A stretch of 44,572 nt of DNA. It comes from Saprospiraceae bacterium (GTDB taxonomy: Bacteria; Bacteroidota; Bacteroidia; Chitinophagales; Saprospiraceae). Shown here piece after piece: positions 6,637 through 14,542 of the stretch (its first letter is position 1; the number at the start of each line of letters is the position of its first letter). Location of the stretch: assembly GCA_020630895.1 (NCBI GenBank), contig JAHDII010000002.1:1-44572 (forward strand), written 5' to 3'. The notes under the pieces were generated by a model. It was not told where the DNA came from. It searched no databases and worked only from the letters and a program-made list of their open reading frames with translations. The position numbers and the translations under genes were made by a program.

Positions 6637-8487
6637 TTACAATTTTATAATTTTCTCTCTATAAAATAAACCGTTTTCTTTATTTGAAATCACTATAAAA
6701 TATATTCCTGATGTATAATGACCTATATTTATAGCCCCTCTATTATTTGTAATACTTTGATTTGTAATTAATTGACCTCTCGTGTTATATAATTGGATAG
6801 ACATATTTGTTTGTAAATCACCAATTTCATAAGAAATTTCATCTTTAGAAATTGTAGGATATATGTGAACATCTTTGCTCAATACTTCATGAATAGATGT
6901 AGAAATACAATTGATTCCCTCAGCAGCAGATGTCCCATCAAAGCTCCAATTCTCATCTATATCTATACACATAAAATCTAATACAGTAGGCACAATATCA
7001 GTATTATGAGGCACTTGTGTATAATCTGAACAAGAATATATAGTGTTATCTATTTCCCAAGAAGCATTATTCATTAATGTTCCATTTTGAGAATAAGAAG
7101 ATAAATCATTAATTAAAGTTCCTGTTCCTTCATCTAATTTCCATAGTCCTACTAAATTAGAATAATTAGGATGAGATACATCTATATTTTTACAATTCCA
7201 TTCGTTTAAAGTTATATTTCTAAGATTTGTATCCCAAATTCTAATCTCACTAATCAATCCATTAAAACTAGAAGGATAATTAGTCGTTCCATCTTGACCA
7301 ATAATTAAAGGGAAATTAGAATCAGAATCCAAAATAAACCCGCTAGTATTGAATTCTTGAATATAACCATCTTGCCAAGTAAAACTAGCTCCTGTTCTAT
7401 CAACAGAAACTGCTATATGATGCCAAGCATTATCATTAATTGTACCTCCTTCTATATCCATTCTAGTTAATAAACCATCTCCCATATTAAATTTCCAAGA
7501 AGAACCATTCGTATTCCCTGCTATTATAAAACCAGAATTAAAACCAGAATCCCAATCTTTATTAGAAATGATAGGAGCATCACTTGACCAACCATTTGTT
7601 TTTAATTTTATTTCGACAGTAAAATTTTTTTCATTAAAATTATGTTGAGGAGCATCTGCTATTTCTATATAGCTATCATTTCCATCAAGATTGATGATAT
7701 TTGTCATATTGATATCAACAATTGTTTTTTCTATGACTTCATTATTGATTAAATTGCTAGAGGCTACATAAAAAATATCTTGGCATGCTGCTTCATTACA
7801 GCCATGTCCTGTTCCAATTCCGCCATGATCTGTACATAATATAATTAACCATTCTTCATTGGAATAATTAGGTCTATTTTCTAGAGCGGTCATTATTTGT
7901 CCAACATGATTATCTATGGTTTCAATAGCTTCTAAATATTCTAAATTTGAAGGACTAAAACCAGAGGAATGTCCTGCATGATCTACATCATCTAAATGGA
8001 TAAATGTAATATCTGGATCTTCATTATTTAATAAATTTATACATGCATCCCTTACCGCAGCATCTGAATCATAAGTTTCTAATGCATCTGTTTGAGTTAA
8101 TGGAGCAATTAATATATTAATAGGTGACCAATGAACAATAGATGCTGTATATAAATCAGGATTAGCAGATTTCACATATTGAAAAAAATGGGGATACTCA
8201 ATCAAATTATTAGGAATGAATACGTTGTCTCTTACACCATGTTTATCCATCCATACTCCCGTAAGTATTGTACTCCAACCTGGTCCACTATATGTAACAG
8301 GTAAAGTTTGTGCTTCATAACTAGTGATACCATTTGCTGCTAAGGCATCCATATTTGGAGTATTTGCTGCTATTGCAGCATCACCTCTAACGCCATCAAT
8401 ACCTATAATTAATGTTTTTCGATTGTTTTGAGCTGATAAAATAATTGTACTGGCTAAGAATAATAAAAGATGTATTAAAAATTTCAT
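6637..8487 (-). CDS. T9SS-secreted alkaline-phosphatase-superfamily phosphodiesterase with inserted LamG domain
   Basis: A 616-residue exported enzyme of the alkaline phosphatase / nucleotide pyrophosphatase superfamily. A signal peptide ends near residue 19 (LSA/Q). Metal and catalytic candidates are Asp31 (IIGIDG), Ser67 in TYSGPGWSTILTG (aligned with the NPP nucleophile), Asp169/His173 (DDVDHAGH) and Asp220-His221 (CTDHGG). The fold appears interrupted by a LamG/concanavalin-like domain (about 262-480, with WHHIAVSVDR and a second half ending near WEID). The superfamily's closing motif resumes as QVPHNTDIVPTVLDFM (491-506). A T9SS sorting domain occupies about 535-616 (IYPTISKDEISYEI, then GIYFIVIS). 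It probably hydrolyses phosphate mono- or diesters at the cell surface, with LamG binding a glycan. Confidence 0.87.
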   Translation of the reverse strand: MKFLIHLLLFLASTIILSAQNNRKTLIIGIDGVRGDAAIAANTPNMDALAANGITSYEAQTLPVTYSGPGWSTILTGVWMDKHGVRDNVFIPNNLIEYPHFFQYVKSANPDLYTASIVHWSPINILIAPLTQTDALETYDSDAAVRDACINLLNNEDPDITFIHLDDVDHAGHSSGFSPSNLEYLEAIETIDNHVGQIMTALENRPNYSNEEWLIILCTDHGGIGTGHGCNEAACQDIFYVASSNLINNEVIEKTIVDINMTNIINLDGNDSYIEIADAPQHNFNEKNFTVEIKLKTNGWSSDAPIISNKDWDSGFNSGFIIAGNTNGSSWKFNMGDGLLTRMDIEGGTINDNAWHHIAVSVDRTGASFTWQDGYIQEFNTSGFILDSDSNFPLIIGQDGTTNYPSSFNGLISEIRIWDTNLRNITLNEWNCKNIDVSHPNYSNLVGLWKLDEGTGTLINDLSSYSQNGTLMNNASWEIDNTIYSCSDYTQVPHNTDIVPTVLDFMCIDIDENWSFDGTSAAEGINCISTSIHEVLSKDVHIYPTISKDEISYEIGDLQTNMSIQLYNTRGQLITNQSITNNRGAINIGHYTSGIYFIVISNKENGLFYREKIIKL

Positions 8488-8531
8488 TCTAGATTTTATT
8501 AAAGTTTAAGAAAAGGGGAAATTAAACAAAA

Positions 8532-8561
8532 TCCGCCGAACAAAACTATTTGTTCGGCGGA
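8532..8561 (-). terminator. terminator of the ECF sigma operon, shares its hairpin family with the 175-bp array
   Basis: A 13-bp perfect stem, TCCGCCGAACAAA / TTTGTTCGGCGGA, with a four-base loop. On the minus strand it is followed by TTTTGTTT. It lies 62 bp after the stop codon of the beta-barrel gene. A weaker hairpin, GAAAGTA-TAAA-TACTTTC, precedes it at 8593-8610. The CCGCCGAA/TTCGGCGG core is also found at 6108-6137, 6281-6312 and 6456-6487. Confidence 0.75.
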
Positions 8562-8623
8562 AAAATTTAAACCTACTTTTATAAAATCATGAGAAAGTAT
8601 AAATACTTTCCTTTGTGCCATTT

Positions 8624-10147
8624 TTAAAATCGGTAAGCTAATCCAGCTTCCAAACCGACACTGAAAGGATATGTTTGACCACCACTATTAAAAGTAGTCT
8701 TTTTTGTTAGCCCTTCAAGTGTCGGTTCTACGAAAGCCGTTAGTTCATCACTAACTCTATAGTTTAGACCTACACCCATTAAATAACTTAAAGATAATTT
8801 ATCTTTAAGGGGTTCCTTACTTATATAAGAAATATTATGAAAATATACATCTTCATCGTATGTTCTTAAATGATTTACTTTTATATCTTCTTTTAAGGAA
8901 ATATTACCTACAATTCCTCCTTTTACAGAGAAAAATAAATCTCCTCTACCTATATTATATTGAGCAATAACAGGAATTTCTAATTCTCTTTTGTTATAAC
9001 TTAATTCTGCTAACATAGGAATGTTTCTACCTTCTTCTACTATAATATTGGGTTCTCTTACAGTGTACATTTTTACATCTATATTACCTACTGAAGTTTC
9101 CATATTATATTGAGAAGGGCTATATAAATTTTCATCGGCTAAAGGTACTTCTAACTCAGATGAAAACGCCATATTACCTGCATGTCTTATATTCACACGA
9201 CTTTCATCATAACGAAGTCCTGTATAAATGCTCAAATTTTTATTAATAGAATATCCTAAACGTACTCCAATATCATAAGGTAATTCTATAGATTCATCAT
9301 AATTTACCTTTTGAGTAATAGCTGGATTAGGATTAGAATATTTATGTACGAGCATTTGTGGTGCATAACTTGCGGCTACATACCATTTTCCTCCATCCAA
9401 TTCTTTAATCTTTTTCTTTCTCTCAGCAAGTTTTATAGAAGGAATTTCTTCTTTTAAATCTACTTCTAAAGAAGGAAAACTAATAGATGGTAATGCGTTT
9501 AAGTTTGTTTTGGTCAAAAGACCCTTTTGATTTGATGTATTATTGTCTTCTATAATATCTTCTTTTACATCATTTTGAATTGTTGTTGTATTAGAACTAT
9601 TGTCTTGGTAAACTACAGTTGTATTATTATTTTCTTTTGTAGGAAGTATTGGAAAATAATTTTTTGTTGATGATGAGGAAGATTTATTTTGATTTCCTAC
9701 TGTGATTACTGGAGGTTTTTTACCATTATTTCCTAATTGGTTGACTTCAATATTTCCATTATTTCTAGTAGGAATTATTTTATTAGAATTGGTAGTATTA
9801 TTTTGATTACTAGAATATTGAGTTTCCATATAATTTTTAAATGAAGAAATTTCTTCATTTAAACTAGAAATACTTCCTTTACTTTCTTCTAATTGAGAGC
9901 TAATAGCATCTAATTTCTTTTGATACTGATAATTATTAAAGCCTAAAAATAGAATTAAACAAGCTGCAACAGCAGAGCTTGTCCATATAAATAAAGGTCG
10001 AATAATTGATTTAGATTCGGGTTTAGGAGGTATTTTGGATTCTATCCGATCCCACATATCTCCTCCTGGAATATCATTGTATCCCTGAAGGCGATCACGG
10101 AAAAAGTTTTCCAAATTATCATTATCATTATGTAGATTTTCTTTCAT
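8624..10147 (-). CDS. anti-sigma-like inner-membrane protein fused to a C-terminal outer-membrane beta-barrel domain
   Basis: This 507-residue protein is encoded 17 bp after the ECF sigma gene. Residues 1-45 are hydrophilic and cytoplasmic-like, with NLENFFRDRLQGYNDIPGGDMWDRIE, resembling the short anti-sigma segments found after Bacteroidota ECF genes. One transmembrane segment follows at about 48-70. Next come a coiled coil (about 75-110), a long Asn/Ser/Thr-rich linker (about 110-250), and a C-terminal beta-barrel-type domain (about 253-507, PF13568-like: WYVAASYAPQM, then GVRLGYSINKNLSIYTGLRYDES, ending in LEAGLAYRF). I infer that it holds the sigma factor and may reach across the periplasm. 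Whether the C-terminal domain really inserts in the outer membrane, with an N-terminal inner-membrane anchor present, is unclear. Confidence 0.75.
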   Translation of the reverse strand: MKENLHNDNDNLENFFRDRLQGYNDIPGGDMWDRIESKIPPKPESKSIIRPLFIWTSSAVAACLILFLGFNNYQYQKKLDAISSQLEESKGSISSLNEEISSFKNYMETQYSSNQNNTTNSNKIIPTRNNGNIEVNQLGNNGKKPPVITVGNQNKSSSSSTKNYFPILPTKENNNTTVVYQDNSSNTTTIQNDVKEDIIEDNNTSNQKGLLTKTNLNALPSISFPSLEVDLKEEIPSIKLAERKKKIKELDGGKWYVAASYAPQMLVHKYSNPNPAITQKVNYDESIELPYDIGVRLGYSINKNLSIYTGLRYDESRVNIRHAGNMAFSSELEVPLADENLYSPSQYNMETSVGNIDVKMYTVREPNIIVEEGRNIPMLAELSYNKRELEIPVIAQYNIGRGDLFFSVKGGIVGNISLKEDIKVNHLRTYDEDVYFHNISYISKEPLKDKLSLSYLMGVGLNYRVSDELTAFVEPTLEGLTKKTTFNSGGQTYPFSVGLEAGLAYRF

Positions 10148-10164
10148 CGAATCCTTTTAAAATA

Positions 10165-10707
10165 TTAAATTAAAATTTTTTCTAAAGCTTTTCTTAAATT
10201 AGCTTTAGCCCTAGATAATTGTGATTTTGATGTATTCACACTAATTCCTAATTGTTCTGATATTTCTTTATGAGAATATCCTTCAATTACATATAAATTA
10301 AAAACCACTCTATACCCTTCGGGTAATTTCTGCATCAATCGTACCAAATCTTTTGCTTCTAAATCACTTACTATATCTTCATTAGATGGTATAGCTTGAA
10401 CGGCTTCATCGGAAAAATCATTAAATACAAGATTTTTTCTTTTTCTAATATACCTCAAACAAGAATTGATAACTACTCTTCTAATCCAACCTCCAAAAGG
10501 TCCAATAGGCTTGTATTGATACAAATCAGAATATACTTTAATAAAAGCTTCTTGCATCATATCTTCTGCTTCTGCTCTATCTTTAGCATATCGCATACAA
10601 AGCCCAAAAACATCTCTTTTAAACATATTATACAGATCATACTGCGCTTTTCTTTCGCCGTTAATACATCCTTTGATAATATTTTGTTCTGTTTGTTTCA
10701 AATGCAA
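10165..10707 (-). CDS. ECF-type RNA polymerase sigma factor (sigma-70 family)
   Basis: Sigma region 2 is seen in YNMFKRDVFGLCMRYAKDRAEAEDMMQEAFIKVY, with the core-binding DxMQEAF element. Region 4 lies near the C-terminus (LPEGYRVVFNLYVIEGYSHKEISEQLGIS, then NTSKSQLSRAKANLRKAL) and includes the -35-recognising helix-turn-helix. There is no long C-terminal extension. The longest frame would begin at ATG 10764, but that codon sits inside the predicted promoter at 10755-10784. I therefore favour TTG at 10707, which gives 181 residues beginning MHLKQTEQNIIKG and a leader of about 40 nt. It is co-transcribed with the anti-sigma-like membrane protein, so it is probably activated by an envelope signal and regulates itself. 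Confidence 0.9.
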   Translation of the reverse strand: MHLKQTEQNIIKGCINGERKAQYDLYNMFKRDVFGLCMRYAKDRAEAEDMMQEAFIKVYSDLYQYKPIGPFGGWIRRVVINSCLRYIRKRKNLVFNDFSDEAVQAIPSNEDIVSDLEAKDLVRLMQKLPEGYRVVFNLYVIEGYSHKEISEQLGISVNTSKSQLSRAKANLRKALEKILI

Positions 10708-10754
10708 TGTTATTTGAACCTTTTGAAAGATTTTGATTAGGTTTGTATGCTTAC

Positions 10755-10784
10755 CTAGTACCATTTAAGATAAAAAGGTTGCAT
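10755..10784 (-). promoter_or_regulatory. predicted autoregulated ECF promoter of the sigma operon
   Basis: ATGCAACCTTTT (10784-10773), 11 bases, GTACTAG (10761-10755), the same pair and spacing as in the three array units. The expected start is near 10748. The rest of the 10785-11106 gap holds no gene I can support. It must contain the promoter for the divergent Spy-like gene, but no convincing TAnnTTTG element was found. Confidence 0.5.
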
Positions 10785-11106
10785 CAAAAGGTAATTTTTT
10801 AAAATAATTCTCTTTTTATTGTATAAAATACAAAGTTTAATAGTCAATATAATTACGAATTTAATGGTGTGTCTTATATATTTCTTTGTGATTCATAAAA
10901 CTTAATTCTTCTAAAAAGAATTTGTAATGATATTGAGTTTTTAAAACGAATACTTTCACAACATAATACAATAATGCTTTTTTTTGCTATTTCATTGTGT
11001 CAACTTAACCATTTCTTATTAAGAGCTTAACTTTTTTTTATGACTTTTGCTGTTTTTGAAGAAGTCAAAGCACCAAATTTATTTATAAAACTAAAATTGA
11101 TAAGTG

Positions 11107-11544
11107 ATGAAACAAACAATGAAAATTTTCGGTGCTACTTTAATGTTAGCTTTAATGATGAGTACAGTAGTAATGGCTCAAGATCATGTTAAAAGACAAA
11201 ATCCACAAGGAGAAAAACCTAGTCCTGAAGAAAGAGCAGAACGTATGACAACCAAAATGACTCAACATTTAGGATTGAATGATTTACAAGCAGAACAAAT
11301 TGGTATTATGAATTCTTCTTTTACTTCTAGTGTTGCAAGTATTCATGAAAGTAATTTAGAAAAAGAGCAAAAGAAAACAGCTCTAAAAGAAGCTTTTTCA
11401 AATTATGAAGGTCAAATCCAAAATGTTTTGACTGAAGAACAATTCAATAAATTTTTAAAAGCGAAAGAACGTCGTTTAGAAAAAAGAAAAGATCGTAAGA
11501 ATGGTTCTTGTTCTGGAAAAGGTAAAAAACATACAAAGCCTTAA
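11107..11544 (+). CDS. Spy/CpxP-like small periplasmic protein
   Basis: A 145-residue exported protein. The ATG at 11107 is preferred over the adjacent GTG at 11104. The signal peptide ends near residue 24 (VVMA/Q). The mature part is helical and highly charged. It contains a PSPEERAERMTTKMTQHLGLNDLQAEQIGIM segment and, later, LTEEQFNKFLKAKERRLEKR. The spaced L(T/N)xxQ pattern resembles Spy/CpxP and DUF4890-type proteins. Such proteins act as periplasmic chaperones or stress sensors. It is divergent from the ECF sigma operon, so envelope-stress control is plausible but unproven. Confidence 0.65.
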   Translation: MKQTMKIFGATLMLALMMSTVVMAQDHVKRQNPQGEKPSPEERAERMTTKMTQHLGLNDLQAEQIGIMNSSFTSSVASIHESNLEKEQKKTALKEAFSNYEGQIQNVLTEEQFNKFLKAKERRLEKRKDRKNGSCSGKGKKHTKP

Positions 11545-11570
11545 AATGGAGATAATTTCTAAAATTTAAT

Positions 11571-11607
11571 AAAAAAGTTGAAGTATTAATATGCTTCAAC
11601 TTTTTTT
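11571..11607. terminator. bidirectional terminator between the Spy-like and DUF3307 genes
   Basis: A hairpin with arms AAAAAGTTGAAG and CTTCAACTTTTT around a 10-base loop. It has an A-run on one side and a T-run on the other, and overlaps the stop codon of the minus-strand gene. It serves the convergent genes on both strands. Confidence 0.8.
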
Positions 11608-12337
11608 ATTGGATCATCATTAATAAAAACAATCCTAAAAAGATAGTAATGCTAAAACTAATAAGTGTTCCTATTAAAATATATTCTGTTCTCATTTGAT
11701 TGGTAGGATTGTTTAAATCTCCAAATCGAAAAACAGATTTAGCTGCTATTAAAAAACCAATAGCAGAAAAATTACTAGAAATAATAAAAGTTAAAATTAA
11801 AATTCTCTCTAGTCGTCCAATCCATTTACCTGCATCTTTCAATCCTAAATCTTCCATTTTCATAGCTTCATGCCATCTTGAAGTTGCAATTTGCATAAAA
11901 AATGACATAGGTTGATAGACTATATAATAAGCTGCTGCAATCATCAAATTTTTATAGGTTAATACATTTTTTCCAAATTCAATAAATGAATTGCCTCCAT
12001 CTAAAACTAAAGATGTTACACCTAATATTGTTAATAAATGAAAAACTTGATCTAAAATAAAAGCCCTTGATTTGTATTGTTTAAATAATCCTTTAATACT
12101 ATCTATTAACCAATGTAAAACTCCTAATAAAACAGCATAATGAATTTTAGTCCAATCAAAAATAGCAATGATTATAATATAGAAAGCAGTATGTAATAAT
12201 ACATGATATAACAGGTATTTAGATTTGAATCCTTTTTCTTTTTTTTCTTTTACCCATAAATCAGGTTGAAAACTAAAATCTGCTAATAAATGTGCAATTA
12301 ATAATAGTGGTAATAAGATTGTGTTATCCAATAGCAT
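11606..12337 (-). CDS. DUF3307 integral membrane protein, partner of SatD
   Basis: A 243-residue polytopic membrane protein of the DUF3307 family (PF11750). The N-terminal signature LLIAHLLADFSFQPDLWVKEKK is followed by HVLLHTAFY and the LHWLIDSIKGLF segment, where His and Asp residues lie in or near the membrane. About six hydrophobic segments are seen (around 5-20, 45-62, 68-80, 95-110, 130-150, 180-240). It overlaps the upstream SatD gene by 14 bp, so the two are translationally coupled. SatD and DUF3307 are commonly found as neighbours in bacterial genomes, but the biochemical role of the pair is not established. Confidence 0.8.
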   Translation of the reverse strand: MLLDNTILLPLLLIAHLLADFSFQPDLWVKEKKEKGFKSKYLLYHVLLHTAFYIIIIAIFDWTKIHYAVLLGVLHWLIDSIKGLFKQYKSRAFILDQVFHLLTILGVTSLVLDGGNSFIEFGKNVLTYKNLMIAAAYYIVYQPMSFFMQIATSRWHEAMKMEDLGLKDAGKWIGRLERILILTFIISSNFSAIGFLIAAKSVFRFGDLNNPTNQMRTEYILIGTLISFSITIFLGLFLLMMIQ

Positions 12338-12989
12338 GGGTTAATGAATTTTCTATTTTTTTTTCGAATCGAACTAATAATTTATCTATGGCTTCAATTC
12401 CTGCGGCTTTAAATCTTTTGGAAACTGCAGGTTGTGATATTTTAAATCGTTTTTTAGCCATTTCTTTTTGTGTTTCATGGTGTAACCAATGAGCAATAGC
12501 TGTTTCTGCGGATTCTTTAGACCAACGAGATATAATATGTTCTGCTAATAATAAAGCAGTATTAAATTCATCATCTAAATCCTTATTTTGAGAGGCTATT
12601 TTCATTCTTTCCTTAGGTTTCATTTTATCTAAGGTTCTACCTGATAAAATAAAAGCCGGACCATAAGATTGTCGTACATCTTTAGTAATAAAAGAAACTT
12701 CTCCCAATCCCATTGCAACTCTAGCATCCCATAATTCATTTTCATCATCAGGAGTGCTTACTTTCAGCATGGCTCTAAAAATCAACATTCCTCTTAATGT
12801 TTTTGAAGGATTAGTAGCTACCCACTGAAAGCTATCACCTCTATAAATATCATACTTTCCTCTTTTAATCATTTTCTTTTTTACCATTTCTAAGAAAATA
12901 CCTTTCAAAGAGTGTATTAATGCATCCTTATTTACAATATGTGTAGAGTGGACAATGTCCCCTGTTACAATTCCATTCGTTTTCATCAT
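12324..12989 (-). CDS. SatD family protein: cyclase-like domain plus C-terminal helix-turn-helix
   Basis: A 221-residue SatD-family protein (PF16264; named after the S. mutans acid-tolerance gene). The N-terminal 150 residues carry IVTGDIVHS (Asp11), YRGDSFQWV (Asp52), ARVAMGLGEV (Arg90, Gly94) and SYGPAFILSGRTLDKMK (Arg118). Their order and spacing resemble a class III nucleotide cyclase domain (DI / GD metal aspartates, R..G.G, YG..(N)xAxR). Residues about 170-200 form a helix-turn-helix (QKEMAKKRFKISQPAVSKRFK). I infer a nucleotide-sensing or nucleotide-making regulator that binds DNA and controls itself and DUF3307. Either of two adjacent ATGs could be the start. The cyclase resemblance is my own reading, not an established assignment. 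Confidence 0.75.
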   Translation of the reverse strand: MMKTNGIVTGDIVHSTHIVNKDALIHSLKGIFLEMVKKKMIKRGKYDIYRGDSFQWVATNPSKTLRGMLIFRAMLKVSTPDDENELWDARVAMGLGEVSFITKDVRQSYGPAFILSGRTLDKMKPKERMKIASQNKDLDDEFNTALLLAEHIISRWSKESAETAIAHWLHHETQKEMAKKRFKISQPAVSKRFKAAGIEAIDKLLVRFEKKIENSLTHAIG

Positions 12990-12993
12990 ATTG

Positions 12994-13022
12994 CAAATAT
13001 ATAACCTTTTAGAATTATAGTC
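12994..13022 (-). promoter_or_regulatory. predicted satD promoter, possibly leaderless
   Basis: On the minus strand, TTG is followed by 20 bases and TATATTTG (13001-12994), matching the Bacteroidota consensus TTG-N19/20-TAnnTTTG. Only four bases separate the box from the ATG at 12989, so the transcript would start at or next to the start codon. Confidence 0.55.
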
Positions 13023-13046
13023 AATATTATAACCTTAAAAGGTTAT
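13001..13046. promoter_or_regulatory. predicted SatD operator: 18-bp palindrome plus half-site
   Basis: The perfect palindrome ATAACCTT-AA-AAGGTTAT lies at 13029-13046, just upstream of the -33 TTG. A half-site ATAACCTTTT lies at 13001-13010, inside the promoter spacer. The two ATAACCTT copies are 28 bp apart, close to three helical turns. The arrangement suits autorepression by the SatD helix-turn-helix. Confidence 0.5.
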
Positions 13047-13099
13047 ATATTTTTAATTAACTAAACGAATGTTAATCTTTTTTTGAATCTATTTCATTA

Positions 13100-14494
13100 T
13101 TATTTTAAGCTACCAATCATATCTTTAGGTTTTACCCATTTATCGAATTCTTTTTCTGTAAGGTAACCTAAATCTACAGCGGCTTGTTTTAATGTTGTTC
13201 CTTCTTTATGAGCTTTTTTAGCAATTGCAGATGCTTTATCATATCCTATTTTAGTATTTAAAGCTGTGACTAACATTAAGGAATTGAATAAATTGTGATG
13301 GATTCTTTCTTCATTAGGAGCTAAGCCAACAATACAATTATCATTAAAAGAAAGACAAGCATCACCAATAAGTTGAGCAGACATTAAAAAATTAAAAATC
13401 ATCATTGGTTTAAAAACATTGAGTTCGAAATGACCTGTCATTCCTCCAATATTAATAGCTACATCATTTCCGATGACTTGAGCCATTGCCATTGTTAAAG
13501 CTTCTGCTTGAGTTGGATTTACTTTACCAGGCATAATAGAAGAACCAGGTTCATTTGCAGGAATAATAAATTCTCCTATTCCAGAACGAGGACCTGATGC
13601 CAACATTCTAATATCATTACCAATTTTCATTAAAGAAACCGCTACTGTTTTTAAAGCTCCATGAGCTTCTACAATCGCATCATGAGCAGCTAAAGCTTCA
13701 AATTTATTGGGAGCAGTTTTAAAAGGAAGTTTAGTTAATTGAGCAATATGTTTAGCTACTTTTTTATCATATCCTTTTGGAGTATTTAAACCTGTACCTA
13801 CGGCAGTTCCTCCTAGTGCTAACTCACTCAAATGTTCTAATGAATTTTTAATCGCTTTCATGCCATGATCTAATTGAGATACATAACCTGAAAGTTCTTG
13901 TCCCATAGTTAAAGGAGTCGCATCCATAAAATGGGTACGTCCAATTTTAACTACTTTCATGTATTGTTTAGATTTTTTATCTAAAGTATCTCTTAATTTT
14001 TGAATACCAGGAAGCGTAATATCTACTAATTTTCTGTAGGCTGCAATGTGCATGGCTGTAGGAAAGGTATCATTAGAAGATTGAGACTTATTGACATCAT
14101 CATTAGGATGAACATATTTTTCTTTATCGGATAATTTTCCTCCATTTAATACATGGGCTCTATTAGCAATCACTTCATTCACATTCATATTAGATTGTGT
14201 ACCTGAGCCTGTTTGCCAAACGACTAAAGGAAATTGATCATCTAATTTTCCAGCAATAATTTCATTACAAACTTTACCAATTAAAGTTGCTTTCTTTTTT
14301 AATAAAACACCACATTCTGCATTGGTTAAAGCGGCAGCCTTTTTTAAAATAGCAAATGCTTGAATAATTTCACGAGGCATCATTTGTCCTCCTATTTTAA
14401 AATTTTGTTTAGAGCGTTGGGTTTGTGCAGCCCAATATTTATCAGAGGGAACATTAATATATCCTATACTATCTTTTTCTTTACGAAATTTCAT
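13100..14494 (-). CDS. fumC: class II fumarate hydratase
   Basis: A 464-residue fumarase C, the usual length, catalysing reversible hydration of fumarate to malate in the TCA cycle. The family signature GSSIMPGKVNP is at 317-327, with the catalytic serine at 318/319. TGSGTQSNMNVNEV lies at 96-108 and the general-base His at 188 (GRTHFMDATPL). As a class II enzyme it needs no iron-sulphur cluster. The ATG start gives the conserved opening RKEKDSIGYINVPSDKYWAAQTQRS. The minus-strand box TAAATTTG at 14545-14538 may be part of its promoter, though no matching -33 element was found. meaB lies 48 bp upstream on the same strand. Confidence 0.96.
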   Translation of the reverse strand: MKFRKEKDSIGYINVPSDKYWAAQTQRSKQNFKIGGQMMPREIIQAFAILKKAAALTNAECGVLLKKKATLIGKVCNEIIAGKLDDQFPLVVWQTGSGTQSNMNVNEVIANRAHVLNGGKLSDKEKYVHPNDDVNKSQSSNDTFPTAMHIAAYRKLVDITLPGIQKLRDTLDKKSKQYMKVVKIGRTHFMDATPLTMGQELSGYVSQLDHGMKAIKNSLEHLSELALGGTAVGTGLNTPKGYDKKVAKHIAQLTKLPFKTAPNKFEALAAHDAIVEAHGALKTVAVSLMKIGNDIRMLASGPRSGIGEFIIPANEPGSSIMPGKVNPTQAEALTMAMAQVIGNDVAINIGGMTGHFELNVFKPMMIFNFLMSAQLIGDACLSFNDNCIVGLAPNEERIHHNLFNSLMLVTALNTKIGYDKASAIAKKAHKEGTTLKQAAVDLGYLTEKEFDKWVKPKDMIGSLK

Positions 14495-14542
14495 TTTAAA
14501 TAGATGTTTTAATTTATAGATGAATGAAAAATAAATACAAAT

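Noticed and set aside
10708..10764. ATG 10764 as the sigma factor start
   Set aside because: The codon lies inside the predicted -35/-10 region, so it would be upstream of the transcript start.
11040..11190. Short frame starting at ATG 11040
   Set aside because: It overlaps the signal-peptide start of the Spy-like gene in another frame and has no recognisable composition.
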